Assembly (NCBI RefSeq): GCF_026151655.1
Contig: NZ_JAMQPN010000010.1
Span: 73,932 to 137,931, forward strand
DNA from: Leptospira soteropolitanensis
GTDB taxonomy: Bacteria > Spirochaetota > Leptospiria > Leptospirales > Leptospiraceae
DNA length: 64,000 nt
Direction: 5' to 3'
The notes beneath the pieces are model-generated. The model was not told the origin of the DNA, searched no databases, and saw nothing but the letters and a program-made list of their open reading frames with translations. A program made the position numbers and the translations under genes. Shown piece by piece: positions 44,861-53,711 of this stretch. Position 1 is the stretch's first letter, and every line of letters begins with the position of its first letter.

Positions 44861-45534
44861 ATTTAAAATTCAAACGAGTCATTGTTACTTCCGGACCCAC
44901 GCGGGAATGGATTGATCCTGTACGTTATATATCCAATGCTTCCTCGGGAAAGATGGGTTACGAAATTGCGACTGCTTTTTTGAAATATCCAGTGGAAGTC
45001 GTTTATATTCACGGAAATACGTTAGAACGATATTCCCATGTTCCAGGAGCAATTCGGAACATCGAAGTAGAAACAACAATCCAATTAAGAGATGCCGTTT
45101 TGTCAGAAATCACTAACGATAGTTTGCTTGTTATGGCAGCCGCACCGGCAGACTTTCGCCCCATTATGACCGCAGAACATAAAATCAAAAAAGAAAAAAG
45201 TTCTGAAGGAACCAAAGGACTTCTTCTCGAATTAGAAGAAAATCCAGATGTATTACAACAAGTGACTGAATTCGTTAATGAACAGAAAATTTCAAATTCC
45301 CTTCGTGTTGGTTTTGCTGCGGAAACGAAAGATTTAGAACGTCATGCAAAAGACAAACTGGTTAGAAAGGGCCTTACATTTATCGTTGGAAACTATGTAG
45401 GTTCTGGAAAAGGGTTTGGTGAGGTTGATTCTAGTGTTCGTATATTTGGTGTTAGTGGGTTAGAAAAAGACATTGGCCCACTTCCCAAAGAAAAAATTGC
45501 GAAAGAATTAGTTTCCTTTTTAGTGTCCGTTTGA
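44857..45534 (+). CDS. coaB: phosphopantothenate-cysteine ligase
   Basis: A 225-residue protein equal to the CoaB half of CoaBC, which joins cysteine to 4'-phosphopantothenate in a nucleotide-dependent reaction. The motifs are [18 protein letters not shown] and [26 protein letters not shown], and [17 protein letters not shown] with [10 protein letters not shown]. The reading frame starts at the ATG shared with the coaC stop. Its last 15 bases overlap the convergent DUF486 gene. Confidence 0.92.
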   Translation: MNLKFKRVIVTSGPTREWIDPVRYISNASSGKMGYEIATAFLKYPVEVVYIHGNTLERYSHVPGAIRNIEVETTIQLRDAVLSEITNDSLLVMAAAPADFRPIMTAEHKIKKEKSSEGTKGLLLELEENPDVLQQVTEFVNEQKISNSLRVGFAAETKDLERHAKDKLVRKGLTFIVGNYVGSGKGFGEVDSSVRIFGVSGLEKDIGPLPKEKIAKELVSFLVSV

Positions 45535-45876
45535 TTTAGATCCAAACCCAAACGCAAAATAACCTGCAAGAAGTATCAATCCAAAACTTACGATATAATT
45601 CCATTTGATCTTTTCACCAAGAAAAACTGTAGCGAAGAGAATGAAAACGAAAATGGTCACCACTTCTTGGATGATCTTTAATTGAAAACCTTCGAATTTA
45701 TAAACCGTGTATCCAATGCGGTTGGCAGGAACCATTAATACATATTCGAAAAAAGCAATTCCCCAAGAAAACAAAATAATATAAAACATATTGTTTGATT
45801 TTGCAAATTTTAAATGCCCATACCAAGCAAAGGTCATAAAGATATTGGAAAGTATTAGAAGAAAGATAGTTAACAT
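45520..45876 (-). CDS. small DMT/DUF486 membrane protein
   Basis: A 118-residue protein of four hydrophobic helices (about 2-22, 28-48, 68-88, 95-112). The sequence MTFAWYGHLKF, SWGIAFFEYVLMVPANRIGY and FQLKIIQEVVTIFVFILFAT matches the DUF486 group of small-multidrug-resistance-like proteins. It probably works as a dimer in the inner membrane; the substrate is unknown. Confidence 0.85.
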   Translation of the reverse strand: MLTIFLLILSNIFMTFAWYGHLKFAKSNNMFYIILFSWGIAFFEYVLMVPANRIGYTVYKFEGFQLKIIQEVVTIFVFILFATVFLGEKIKWNYIVSFGLILLAGYFAFGFGSKSNGH

Positions 45877-45969
45877 TATATTCTCTTATTCGCTATTTTT
45901 TAATGGTGAATGTATCAATGGCTTAATGATAGATAATGTATTTTGATACCTTCAAACATAAACAAATTT

Positions 45970-46737
45970 TTAGTTTTGTTTTGTATCAGGAAATACTTCA
46001 TTAAAAATTTTGGGGAGGACCTCTCCCGATTTCTCACCAAAATGAATTTGCATAGAAGGAGTGAGGCTAGTAGTTTCAGGATTGATTTCAATACCCAGAG
46101 CACCATTTCGTATGGCGGTCAGAGCCAAATTGGTAGGAACAGAAACATTGGCACTGGTTCCTATCACAAAGACAATTTGGGCGACTTTACTGAGTTCCCA
46201 AGCTTTTGTTAGAAGTTTGTTGTCATATCCTTCGCCGAACCAAACAATGTCGGGCCGCAAAAGAGATTCACATAGTGGACAAAATTTTAGACCTGGTTGG
46301 TTTATTCCTCCTTGCCCTAAAGAAAATTTTTCACCACAGCTTGTACATCTTGCACGATAAATATTGCCATGAATTTCTAATAGATTTTTACTACCGGCTA
46401 TGGGGTGAAGTCCGTCAACATTTTGTGTGATTAAGTTGATTGTTTGTGAAAGCAATTGCCATTTTGCAATCGTTAGGTGCCCATCATTAGGTTTTGCTTC
46501 TGCGCAAATTCCTCGACGCCAGTCATACCATTCCCAAACTACTTCAGGTTGTTTTTCGAAAGCTTCTGGTGTGGCCAGTTCTTCGGCTTTAAATGTTTTC
46601 CAATAACCACCATCTCCTCGAAAGGTTGGAATTCCACTTTCACTAGAAATTCCTGCACCTGTGAGAAATAGGATATTTCGAGCAGAACGAATTCGATGGA
46701 CGACATCAGGAGGAAGGAAGCTCATTTGTGAGATCAT
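45970..46737 (-). CDS. cobB: NAD-dependent protein deacylase (sirtuin)
   Basis: A 255-residue Sir2 enzyme. NAD binding: FLTGAGISSESGIPTFRG. Catalytic His 123 is in EIHGNIYRARC, with TQNVDGLH just before. The zinc site is Cys 131, 134, 153 and 156. Tyr 71 and Arg 74 in WEWYDWRR stand where class III sirtuins (SIRT5, CobB) place the Tyr and Arg that bind acidic acyl groups, so removal of succinyl or malonyl groups is likely besides acetyl. The start is ATG 46737, or 46725. It is divergent from bioF. Confidence 0.92.
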   Translation of the reverse strand: MISQMSFLPPDVVHRIRSARNILFLTGAGISSESGIPTFRGDGGYWKTFKAEELATPEAFEKQPEVVWEWYDWRRGICAEAKPNDGHLTIAKWQLLSQTINLITQNVDGLHPIAGSKNLLEIHGNIYRARCTSCGEKFSLGQGGINQPGLKFCPLCESLLRPDIVWFGEGYDNKLLTKAWELSKVAQIVFVIGTSANVSVPTNLALTAIRNGALGIEINPETTSLTPSMQIHFGEKSGEVLPKIFNEVFPDTKQN

Positions 46738-46800
46738 TCTAACAAATTATATAAAAAATTAAATCGGAAAAAATAACACAAAAAAGAAAACTGGCAGTCA

Positions 46801-47958
46801 ATGGCAGATCATTGGGAAGAAGTCCAAAAAAAACTAGATACGATTCATGAAAAACAATTGTTTCGGGAAACGAAGGTCTATCAAGGAATTGACTTTTGTT
46901 CCAATGACTATATGGGATTAACATCTAATCCTCGTATGTTGGAGTATTTCCAATCACGAAAAAACATTGATCCATTTGGATCGACTGCTTCTCGATTGGT
47001 CCGGGGCAACCGAGTGTCGATGGATCAATTTGAATCAGAGTTTGCTCGTTTTGTAGAAGGGGAAGCCGCCCTTTTAGTTTCTACAGGTTTTACTGCTAAT
47101 TTTGGTCTTTTGGATTCCATTGCCGCCCCCGACTGTTTTGTGTTTACGGATCGACTCAACCACGCTTCTATTCTGGATGGAATTCGCATTTCTGGTGCCC
47201 AAAAAAAATACTATAATCATTTAGATTTAAACCATCTACGCAGTTTACTTGAAAAAGTCGAATCGGAAGATCCAGGTCATAAGAAAAAACGAATCGTTGT
47301 GACAGAAACTTTATTTAGTATGGATGGCGATTCTCCCGATTTAAAAACCTTATTAGGTTTAAAAAAAGAATTTGGCTTTGTTTTGGTTTTAGATGAGGCC
47401 CATGCTTTGGGGATTTATGGTCCCAGTGGGAAGGGGCTTGTCTTTCGTGATTTGTCTCTTTCCGAAATCCAATCTATTGATTACAGAGTGTATACTTTGG
47501 GAAAATCTTTAGGGCTCGAGGGTGGAATTATTGTTACCAAAAAAATTGGCCGCGACCATTTAGTGAATGTAATGCGGTCCTTTATTTTTTCCACAGCACC
47601 ATTGCCGATGATTTCAGAGTTTGCTTTATTTGCCCTTTCTTTAATCCGTTCTATGGATAAGGAAAGACATACTTTGTTATCCCTTGCAAGAGAACTAATG
47701 AATTCTTTGGAACAAAATGGATTTGTCTTAACTCACTCTACATCGCATATAATACCGCTTTTGCTTACGACAGAGAAAGAGGCTTTGTTTTACGCGAATA
47801 GTTTACAAGGGATAGGATTGGATGTTCGTGCCATCCGTCCACCGACAGTTTCAACACCACGCCTGCGGATTAGTTTGAACGCCAAGTTGAAGTTAAATGA
47901 TATTCAGGTTTTGATAGAGGAGCTCATTAGAGTTAGAGAGAAATGGAATTCTCTCTAA
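46801..47958 (+). CDS. bioF: 8-amino-7-oxononanoate synthase
   Basis: A 385-residue PLP enzyme of the alpha-oxoamine synthase family. Motifs are FCSNDYMGL, PFGSTASRLVRGN, FVEGEAALLVSTGFTANFG, DRLNHASILDG, ETLFSMDGD, LDEAHALGIYGPSGKG, and the PLP lysine in TLGKSLGLEGG. Length and blocks fit BioF, which joins pimeloyl-ACP and alanine in biotin synthesis; glycine C-acetyltransferase (Kbl) is the less likely alternative. No other biotin gene is next to it in the window. A perfect hairpin overlaps its stop codon. Confidence 0.85.
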   Translation: MADHWEEVQKKLDTIHEKQLFRETKVYQGIDFCSNDYMGLTSNPRMLEYFQSRKNIDPFGSTASRLVRGNRVSMDQFESEFARFVEGEAALLVSTGFTANFGLLDSIAAPDCFVFTDRLNHASILDGIRISGAQKKYYNHLDLNHLRSLLEKVESEDPGHKKKRIVVTETLFSMDGDSPDLKTLLGLKKEFGFVLVLDEAHALGIYGPSGKGLVFRDLSLSEIQSIDYRVYTLGKSLGLEGGIIVTKKIGRDHLVNVMRSFIFSTAPLPMISEFALFALSLIRSMDKERHTLLSLARELMNSLEQNGFVLTHSTSHIIPLLLTTEKEALFYANSLQGIGLDVRAIRPPTVSTPRLRISLNAKLKLNDIQVLIEELIRVREKWNSL

Positions 47959-47959
47959 C
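47932..47959 (+). terminator. hairpin overlapping the bioF stop
   Basis: GTTAGAGAGAA (47932-47942) pairs perfectly over 11 bases with TTCTCTCTAAC (47949-47959) around a 6-base loop. The stop codon lies in the right arm. The following T-run begins only about 11 bases later, so termination efficiency is uncertain, but the position between convergent bioF and ccmH fits a terminator. Confidence 0.45.
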
Positions 47960-47989
47960 CGATTTATATGTTTTTATTTCAAATTTGTG

Positions 47990-48643
47990 TTAGGTTTCTT
48001 CTTCAAATTTACGGATTTTGTTTTTAATTTGTTCCGTGGTTGCATTTATGCCAATAACGGATTGATTCGAGTTTGGTTCCTTGGGTTCTTTCTTTTTTCT
48101 AGTTCCGTATTTGTAAATTCCAAACAATCCCAGAATCCCAAGTGCCAGTAAGGTGAAATTGATCCAAGTTCCATCAGGCTGAGCTAAAATTTTAGGTCCA
48201 AAGCCATAAACAATGGAATCTACCATCCCTTGGTTTCCATTCTCTTGAAACATAACTACAATTGGATCTTGTAAAACCGAATCTCCGAATCCATTTTCCA
48301 TTTTCGAAATGATTTCGTCTTCTTTCATTCCATCTTTGATTCGGTTTTCAATAAAGGTTTTGAGGTAACTAGACGCCGCACACATATTAAACGAACAAGA
48401 TTGAATCGGAAGGCTCGGCAAACAAATACAACGAATGTTTTCCGTAACTTTTAAAAAAGTTTGAATTTGCGCTTCCTCTTTAAGATTGGTGGTTGTTTTT
48501 TGTGAGAAAAGTAAACTAGGGAATAAAAAACAAATTCCAATGAACATTAAACTCGATTTAGAAATAGAACGGAACCAAGTATTCGAAAGATTGGATATAA
48601 TTCCTTTGGTTGATTGGGTTTTGTTTTGATCACAAAAATTCAT
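47990..48643 (-). CDS. ccmH: cytochrome c maturation protein CcmH-like
   Basis: A 217-residue membrane protein. After a hydrophobic N-terminal segment (about 31-47) it shows the CcmH core: ENIRCICLPSLPI, IENRIKDGMKEDEIISKMENGFGDSVLQDP, then a C-terminal membrane helix (about 163-183). CcmH normally carries LRCxxC; here the first pair is C-x-C (Cys 72 and 74), followed by a second pair, CSFNMC (Cys 83 and 88). The protein reduces apocytochrome c cysteines for heme attachment. The ATG at 48643 lies 4 bases past the ccmF stop. Confidence 0.82.
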   Translation of the reverse strand: MNFCDQNKTQSTKGIISNLSNTWFRSISKSSLMFIGICFLFPSLLFSQKTTTNLKEEAQIQTFLKVTENIRCICLPSLPIQSCSFNMCAASSYLKTFIENRIKDGMKEDEIISKMENGFGDSVLQDPIVVMFQENGNQGMVDSIVYGFGPKILAQPDGTWINFTLLALGILGLFGIYKYGTRKKKEPKEPNSNQSVIGINATTEQIKNKIRKFEEET

Positions 48644-48647
48644 TTTA

Positions 48648-50843
48648 TCATACCGTTTTCTTTTTGTTGTCACCGACTGGGAGAAGCAAAAATATCCCAG
48701 ATAAGAAATAGAGAAGTGATCCTACCCATATCAGTTTTACAAGCGGATTCACCCAAACTTCTAGGTTTGCCACAATCTGTTTTGGAAAGTTCAAAAAAAG
48801 TTTTAGTTTATCCATCTCCGAACCAGGAGTAAAATAATATTGCATAAACATCAATGGAAGGTCAGGGTTTTCTGATTTCAAATCTGAAGTTTCAATTGCC
48901 CCTAGTTGGATATAAAAATCTTCCTTCGCCATTGAGAGGATGGCAGGTTCACTGGTAGGGATATGTGTTTCAAAATCTCCTGTTAGGTGAGAGATCTGTG
49001 GATAAAACCTACGTTCTGTGGTTAGTTCGGATAGTTTTTCTGTACCACGAAAAATCCAGTATGTACCTTCTTGGGAAACTATGACATTCTGAATGTTTGG
49101 TTCGCCACCGAGTCCAGAAATTAATACCGGTTTTAGTTTGAGTGTCGAGGCTTCAATTTGATAACCACCGATCATGGCTTTGTCGATCGATTGGTAAACG
49201 ATCTCCTCTGATGTAGGAGGTTGGAGTTCATAAAAGAAACGAACGGAAGTATTGATTTTAAACGCATTTCCGGCATAACCAATAAAAATTAATACTAAAG
49301 CGAAATGGACTAAGTAGCCACCATACCGCCGTTTGTTTTTGAGTAACATTCGGTAACCAGCTACCAAGATGTTTTCGTTTTTGAATTCTTCTCGGCGAGC
49401 TCGGATCCCCCTATAATATTCTTGGATGATTCCAGAAACGGTAAAAACACCAATGGTGACAGTTAAGATCGAATACACTTCGGCCAAAACATCACCATAT
49501 TTACTATCTGGTTTGGTAAAGTTTTGTGAATAAAAAAGGATGTAGAACCCACCACCAACTAGTCCCGCGATTAAGGGTTTGAGTAAGGTAGAAAAAAATA
49601 CGGCTCCGGCACCTTTTCTCCAGGCAAGAAGTGGCGCAGCTCCCATAAGAAGTAAAAGAAAAATCCCTGCCGGTACTCCCCAAGAGTTAAACCAAGGAGC
49701 TTTAAATTCTTTTCCATACAAAAGAGGAGAAAATACACCTAACAAAATAGCTGCGGTAGAAAGGACGAGTAAAAAGTTATTTAAAAGAAAACTTCCTTCT
49801 TTGGAAGTAATGGCTTCTAGGTTTCTTTCTGGAGTAAGTTGTTTTCTGCGATAAACCACAAACCCTGTGAAAAATAGAAAACTTCCAATGATATAAATGA
49901 TAAAAGGAGTTCCAATCGTAGACTTGGAAAAACTATGCGGACCTTCCAAAACTCCAGAACGAGTGATCCATGTTCCCAGTAAACTAAAGTGGAAAGCAAG
50001 GATCACAAGTAACATATTCCAAAACTTTAACATTCCTCTACGTTCTTGGATGACAACAGAATGGACAAAGGCACTTGTGAGTAACCAAGGCATAAGAGAT
50101 GCATTTTCTACCGGATCCCAAGCCCAATATCCTCCCCAACCTAACTCTTCATAGGCCCACTTGGATCCGAGTAAAATTCCTGTCCCCAAAAAGAACCAGG
50201 AAAACAAAGTCCATTTGCGGATGAATTTCATCCAATCTTCTGAAAGTTGTCCCGACACAAGGGCAGACATGGCAATAGCAAAAGGAATGGAAATACTTAC
50301 ATATCCAATGTAGAGGATGGGAGGATGGATGATCATCGCCCAATGTTGGAGGAGGGGATTGAGGCCCCGGCCTGCAGCCGCCTCTGGAACGAATTCGCGA
50401 AATGGTTGGGCATCCCCATAAAAAACAGCAAGGAAAGAAAAAAATCCAGATAAAACCGCAAGGATTAGATTCATCATGGGAATTCGATCTTCAATGGATT
50501 TCCTAGTTTGCCATAACACAATGAAAGTGAAAACGCTAAGTATCAAATTCCAAAATAACAAACTTCCAGATGAACCAGACCAAATCGATGTCATTTTGTA
50601 GAATAGAGGTAAGTGTTCACTGGAATGCATTACCACATAATAGTTGCTATAGTCGGATCGAACCAGTTGTGTTAATAGAACTGTAAAGGTGAGGACAATG
50701 ACAAATGGATTTGTCATTAAAGCAAGACGGCCAAGTTCTATGGCCTTTCTGTCTTGTTTAAAAATTCCGTAAATTGTTTGTAATGCGGAAAAAATTAATA
50801 CGGCCAAAGAAGCAGATAAAAGGATGGTTCCTAAATTGTTCAT
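48648..50843 (-). CDS. ccmF: cytochrome c heme lyase CcmF
   Basis: A 731-residue protein with about 14 membrane helices. The heme-handling WWD motif is GWGGYWAWDPVENASLMPWL (about 230-249), followed by HSVVIQERRGMLKFWNM and LGTWITRSGVLEGPHSF. A large periplasmic part follows near the C-terminus. Together with CcmH it attaches heme to apocytochrome c in the periplasm. It overlaps ccmE by four bases and precedes ccmH by four, forming ccmE-ccmF-ccmH. The other system I genes (ccmABCD) are not in the window. Confidence 0.93.
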   Translation of the reverse strand: MNNLGTILLSASLAVLIFSALQTIYGIFKQDRKAIELGRLALMTNPFVIVLTFTVLLTQLVRSDYSNYYVVMHSSEHLPLFYKMTSIWSGSSGSLLFWNLILSVFTFIVLWQTRKSIEDRIPMMNLILAVLSGFFSFLAVFYGDAQPFREFVPEAAAGRGLNPLLQHWAMIIHPPILYIGYVSISIPFAIAMSALVSGQLSEDWMKFIRKWTLFSWFFLGTGILLGSKWAYEELGWGGYWAWDPVENASLMPWLLTSAFVHSVVIQERRGMLKFWNMLLVILAFHFSLLGTWITRSGVLEGPHSFSKSTIGTPFIIYIIGSFLFFTGFVVYRRKQLTPERNLEAITSKEGSFLLNNFLLVLSTAAILLGVFSPLLYGKEFKAPWFNSWGVPAGIFLLLLMGAAPLLAWRKGAGAVFFSTLLKPLIAGLVGGGFYILFYSQNFTKPDSKYGDVLAEVYSILTVTIGVFTVSGIIQEYYRGIRARREEFKNENILVAGYRMLLKNKRRYGGYLVHFALVLIFIGYAGNAFKINTSVRFFYELQPPTSEEIVYQSIDKAMIGGYQIEASTLKLKPVLISGLGGEPNIQNVIVSQEGTYWIFRGTEKLSELTTERRFYPQISHLTGDFETHIPTSEPAILSMAKEDFYIQLGAIETSDLKSENPDLPLMFMQYYFTPGSEMDKLKLFLNFPKQIVANLEVWVNPLVKLIWVGSLLYFLSGIFLLLPVGDNKKKTV

Positions 50844-51232
50844 TTTTCCTCAGCGTATCCTGCTTCATATTTCGAAGCACATTTTGCTTCTACGTGAGAG
50901 GCAACAAGAACCCCGTGGTCTAATTTTCCATCCACTCTGGCCCTGGCTCCTTCTTTAAAAGCATCAGGCAAAAGTGTTTCCCCGGTGAAAAAAACAGGAA
51001 TGATTTGATCATTTAGTTCTAAATCAAATTTGGCTTTTTTTCCTTCGCGGATAAGGCTCCCCACCCGCACAAATCCTCTGACTCGCAGGTTTTGGTCTGA
51101 GTATTTTGTTTGGTTTGCCGCCAGTTCCGAAGCATCCAAAAGGAGATAGGAAGTTTCTTGTGAAGAGAAATAGGCAATTCCTCCGAGAGAAAGTCCAATG
51201 AGAAACAAAAGAGTTAAAAACTTACGATTCAT
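50840..51232 (-). CDS. ccmE: heme chaperone CcmE with a CxxxY motif
   Basis: A 130-residue protein with an N-terminal membrane anchor (about 4-21) and an OB-fold domain (LRVRGFVRVGSL, KFDLELNDQIIPVFFTG, DAFKEGARARVDGKL). In most CcmE proteins heme binds covalently to a His in HxxxY. Here the position reads CASKY, so the ligand residue is Cys 118 and Tyr is 122. CxxxY CcmE variants are known in archaea and some anaerobes. It passes heme to CcmF. The ATG at 51232 has GGAT just upstream. Confidence 0.88.
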   Translation of the reverse strand: MNRKFLTLLFLIGLSLGGIAYFSSQETSYLLLDASELAANQTKYSDQNLRVRGFVRVGSLIREGKKAKFDLELNDQIIPVFFTGETLLPDAFKEGARARVDGKLDHGVLVASHVEAKCASKYEAGYAEEK

Positions 51233-51334
51233 AATCCATTCTTTAGACGGATTCCCGTCTTTCCTCTAGCCTCTCTGATTGCAGGTTTCGGTCAAACAAA
51301 AAGGTCTAAAAAAAATACCAGAGAAAATCGGCAG

Positions 51335-52111
51335 TTATAAATAGGATTTGGCACGATAAACAAAATAACCTACCCATTCTTTGATAGATAGAGTCGTTTG
51401 GTCCAAAAAACCCGCAGAGGGAATGTAGAGTTCAAAAGCTCCTGATTGTAAATTGGTGGAACGGTAATCTGTCGGAAAGGCGACAAAAGAGATGTTTTGT
51501 CTCTGAAAACAACCTGCCGCCCGTTTCATATGGAAAGCAGAGGTAATAAGAACTGCAGATTCTATTTTTTTTTCGATGAGTAACTTCTTCGTTTCGATTG
51601 CGTTTTCATAAGTATTTCTTGAATTGTTTTCCCAAATCAGATCTTTTTCGGGGACACCTAAACCTAAAAATAATTCTTTTGCTAAATCTGCTTCTCGATA
51701 AGCATCCGTAAAAAGAAGTCCCGATCCACCTGTGAAAAGAATCTTTTTTACCTTGCCTGCTTTATAAAGTCGAATAGCATCAGTCAACCTGTCCACCGAG
51801 TCTGTAAGTTCAGGCCTTCCTGGATGAATTGAAATCGTTTGGATCATCCCACCTAAGACGATTGCTACGTCTGATTTGGGAACTTCTTCGATAGCAATGG
51901 GAGGATAATTTTTTTCGAGGGAGGTTAATAAAAAATTCGCAACATACGCGTTAGATGCCAAATACAAAAATAAAACAATTCCAAAAAGGCGTAATTTCCC
52001 GTGTTTCGACTTTGTTTTTAGAATGAGAAAGAATGCTAAGATAAAAAAAATAGGAAGAGGGAAAAGTAAAACCGTACCAAGTTTGGAAAGTGTAAAAAAA
52101 ATGGAATCCAT
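51335..52111 (-). CDS. YdcF family (DUF218) protein
   Basis: A 258-residue protein with two N-terminal membrane helices (about 12-31 and 40-60). The DUF218 domain follows with AIVLGGMIQ, DRLTDAIRLYKAGKVKKILFTGGSG, EADLAKELFLGLGV, ENNSRNTYENA and LITSAFHMKRAAGCFQRQ. ElyC and SanA, members of this family, affect envelope integrity and undecaprenyl carrier use. The active domain probably faces the periplasm. A small hypothetical gene precedes it by 30 bases. Confidence 0.88.
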   Translation of the reverse strand: MDSIFFTLSKLGTVLLFPLPIFFILAFFLILKTKSKHGKLRLFGIVLFLYLASNAYVANFLLTSLEKNYPPIAIEEVPKSDVAIVLGGMIQTISIHPGRPELTDSVDRLTDAIRLYKAGKVKKILFTGGSGLLFTDAYREADLAKELFLGLGVPEKDLIWENNSRNTYENAIETKKLLIEKKIESAVLITSAFHMKRAAGCFQRQNISFVAFPTDYRSTNLQSGAFELYIPSAGFLDQTTLSIKEWVGYFVYRAKSYL

Positions 52112-52141
52112 TGGTCATAGGATTCGGGAGCCTAGTGAATC

Positions 52142-52543
52142 TTACCAGTCGAAATCGGGACCTAAAACCCCAATTCCGCTCCCCCAATATTGGGAAGGAT
52201 GAGGGTACCGGACTGAAATGCCGAGTGGCGAACGGGAATATTTCCAATCCCGTGCAATTTGTTTACGTTTTTGGATTTGTTCTTCGGGTGTGGATGATTC
52301 TGTGTTGTGTAAAAAAGCTTTGGTGACTTCTACCCATTCTTTGATAGCAGAAGGATTTTGTTTTTTCAAATCTTGGATTAAAATCCTAAGTTCAAATTCT
52401 GCGTCTTCTCTTAGGTCCCGAGCAATTTCCGATACCTCTGCATTAGCTCCAAAGATGGTTTCACTTCCTTCGGTTCGATCAACTGTGTCTCTCCATTTTG
52501 CATAGGCAATCATCAAATCTTTCGTTTCTTTATACCTAAACAT
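52142..52543 (-). CDS. small hypothetical protein
   Basis: A 133-residue soluble protein with no signal peptide or membrane segment. The middle is helical and acidic (VSEIARDLREDAEFELRILI, KEWVEVTKAFLHN), and the C-terminus is Gly/Tyr/Trp-rich (PHPSQYWGSGIGVLGPDFDW). No family is recognised. It is followed after 30 bases by the YdcF gene on the same strand, so the two may be co-expressed. Confidence 0.6.
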   Translation of the reverse strand: MFRYKETKDLMIAYAKWRDTVDRTEGSETIFGANAEVSEIARDLREDAEFELRILIQDLKKQNPSAIKEWVEVTKAFLHNTESSTPEEQIQKRKQIARDWKYSRSPLGISVRYPHPSQYWGSGIGVLGPDFDW

Positions 52544-52625
52544 AATAAAATAACGATTGTTCTAGTTTCTAAAAAGGCAATCGAAAATTCCAAACACAAG
52601 AAGATTGTTTTTTAGTCTAAACCTC

Positions 52626-53657
52626 GTGAAGTCCGTATCCTTAAACTTGTTCCTTGTCATTTTTGTTCTGTCTTGTTTTGCTGACGCCAGTGTTCGTAAA
52701 TCACACCATACACCCAGTGGGTTCAAAAACCCAAATCCCAATTTTGAAACAAAAGGTTTTTGGAATGTAATCAATTGGCAAATCCAAAGATTGCAATTGC
52801 CCTATAGTGTCGATCCGGCCGATTATCCAGACTTTCCTTTGGTAAAAAATGACGGTAGCCAATTGCAATCAAATCAGTCCCAACTTTCCGTGACATGGGT
52901 GGGACATGCAACGACTCTTATCCAAATGGATGGAGTGAATATCTTAACGGATCCTATCTGGAGTGAAAGGTGCTCTCCGGTAAGTTTTATTGGCCCAAAA
53001 AGGTATACTCCACCGGGAATCAAAATCGAAGACCTTCCCAAAATTGACTTAGTCATTTTGTCACACAATCATTATGACCATACAGATCTACCCACACTCA
53101 AACAATTGGAAGAAAAGTTTCATCCTTTGGTTCTCACGGGCCTTGGTAACAAAAAACTTTTGTTAGATGAAGGAATACAGAATGTCCAGGAGATGGATTG
53201 GTGGGAGGAATCAAAAATGAAGGAACTAAAAATTACCTTCACTCCCACACAACATTTTAGTGGTCGTGGATTACTTGATCGGGATAAAACTCTGTGGGGA
53301 AGTTATCTGATCTCTGGCAAAAAAGAGAAGGTTTACTTTGGAGGAGATACTGGATATTATACTCATTTCCAGGAAATTGCTAATCAATTGGGACCAGTAG
53401 ACATTGCCATTCTACCCATTGGAGCGACCGAACCTCGTTGGCTCATGGAACCTGTACACGTAGATCCAAAACAAGCCGTCAGGGCTTTTGGCGACCTTAA
53501 GGCAAAGTACTTAGTTCCGATGCATTATATGACCTTTGTCCTTTCTGATGAGGCATTGGATTCTCCTGTGCCCCGCACCAAAGAAGAGCTAAAACGTAGT
53601 GGATTCGAAGAAAGTCAGTTTGTTCCTTTAAAAATTGGAGAATCACGGTTTTTTTAG
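52626..53657 (+). CDS. NAPE-PLD-like metallo-beta-lactamase-fold lipoprotein
   Basis: A 343-residue protein. From the GTG at 52626 the first residues (MKSVSLNLFLVIFVLSC) form a lipoprotein signal; the frame is open to a TTG at 52605. The metallo-hydrolase core has VTWVGHATTLIQMDG, NILTDPIW, the metal motif LSHNHYDHTD, PTQHFSGRGLLDRDKTLWGS, YFGGDTGYY, and PMHYMTF. This layout is that of N-acyl-phosphatidylethanolamine phospholipase D and its bacterial relatives, so hydrolysis of a phospholipid head group is a fair inference. Location in the periplasm follows from the signal. Confidence 0.82.
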   Translation: MKSVSLNLFLVIFVLSCFADASVRKSHHTPSGFKNPNPNFETKGFWNVINWQIQRLQLPYSVDPADYPDFPLVKNDGSQLQSNQSQLSVTWVGHATTLIQMDGVNILTDPIWSERCSPVSFIGPKRYTPPGIKIEDLPKIDLVILSHNHYDHTDLPTLKQLEEKFHPLVLTGLGNKKLLLDEGIQNVQEMDWWEESKMKELKITFTPTQHFSGRGLLDRDKTLWGSYLISGKKEKVYFGGDTGYYTHFQEIANQLGPVDIAILPIGATEPRWLMEPVHVDPKQAVRAFGDLKAKYLVPMHYMTFVLSDEALDSPVPRTKEELKRSGFEESQFVPLKIGESRFF

Positions 53658-53711
53658 TTCCACGAGGTTTCGATTTCGGATAAGCTGTCCTAAAAAAATA
53701 GGATGGTGAGC

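Noticed and set aside
48648..51232. Complete system I cytochrome c maturation operon
   Set aside because: Only ccmE, ccmF and ccmH are present; no ccmA, B, C, D or G gene lies next to them in the window.
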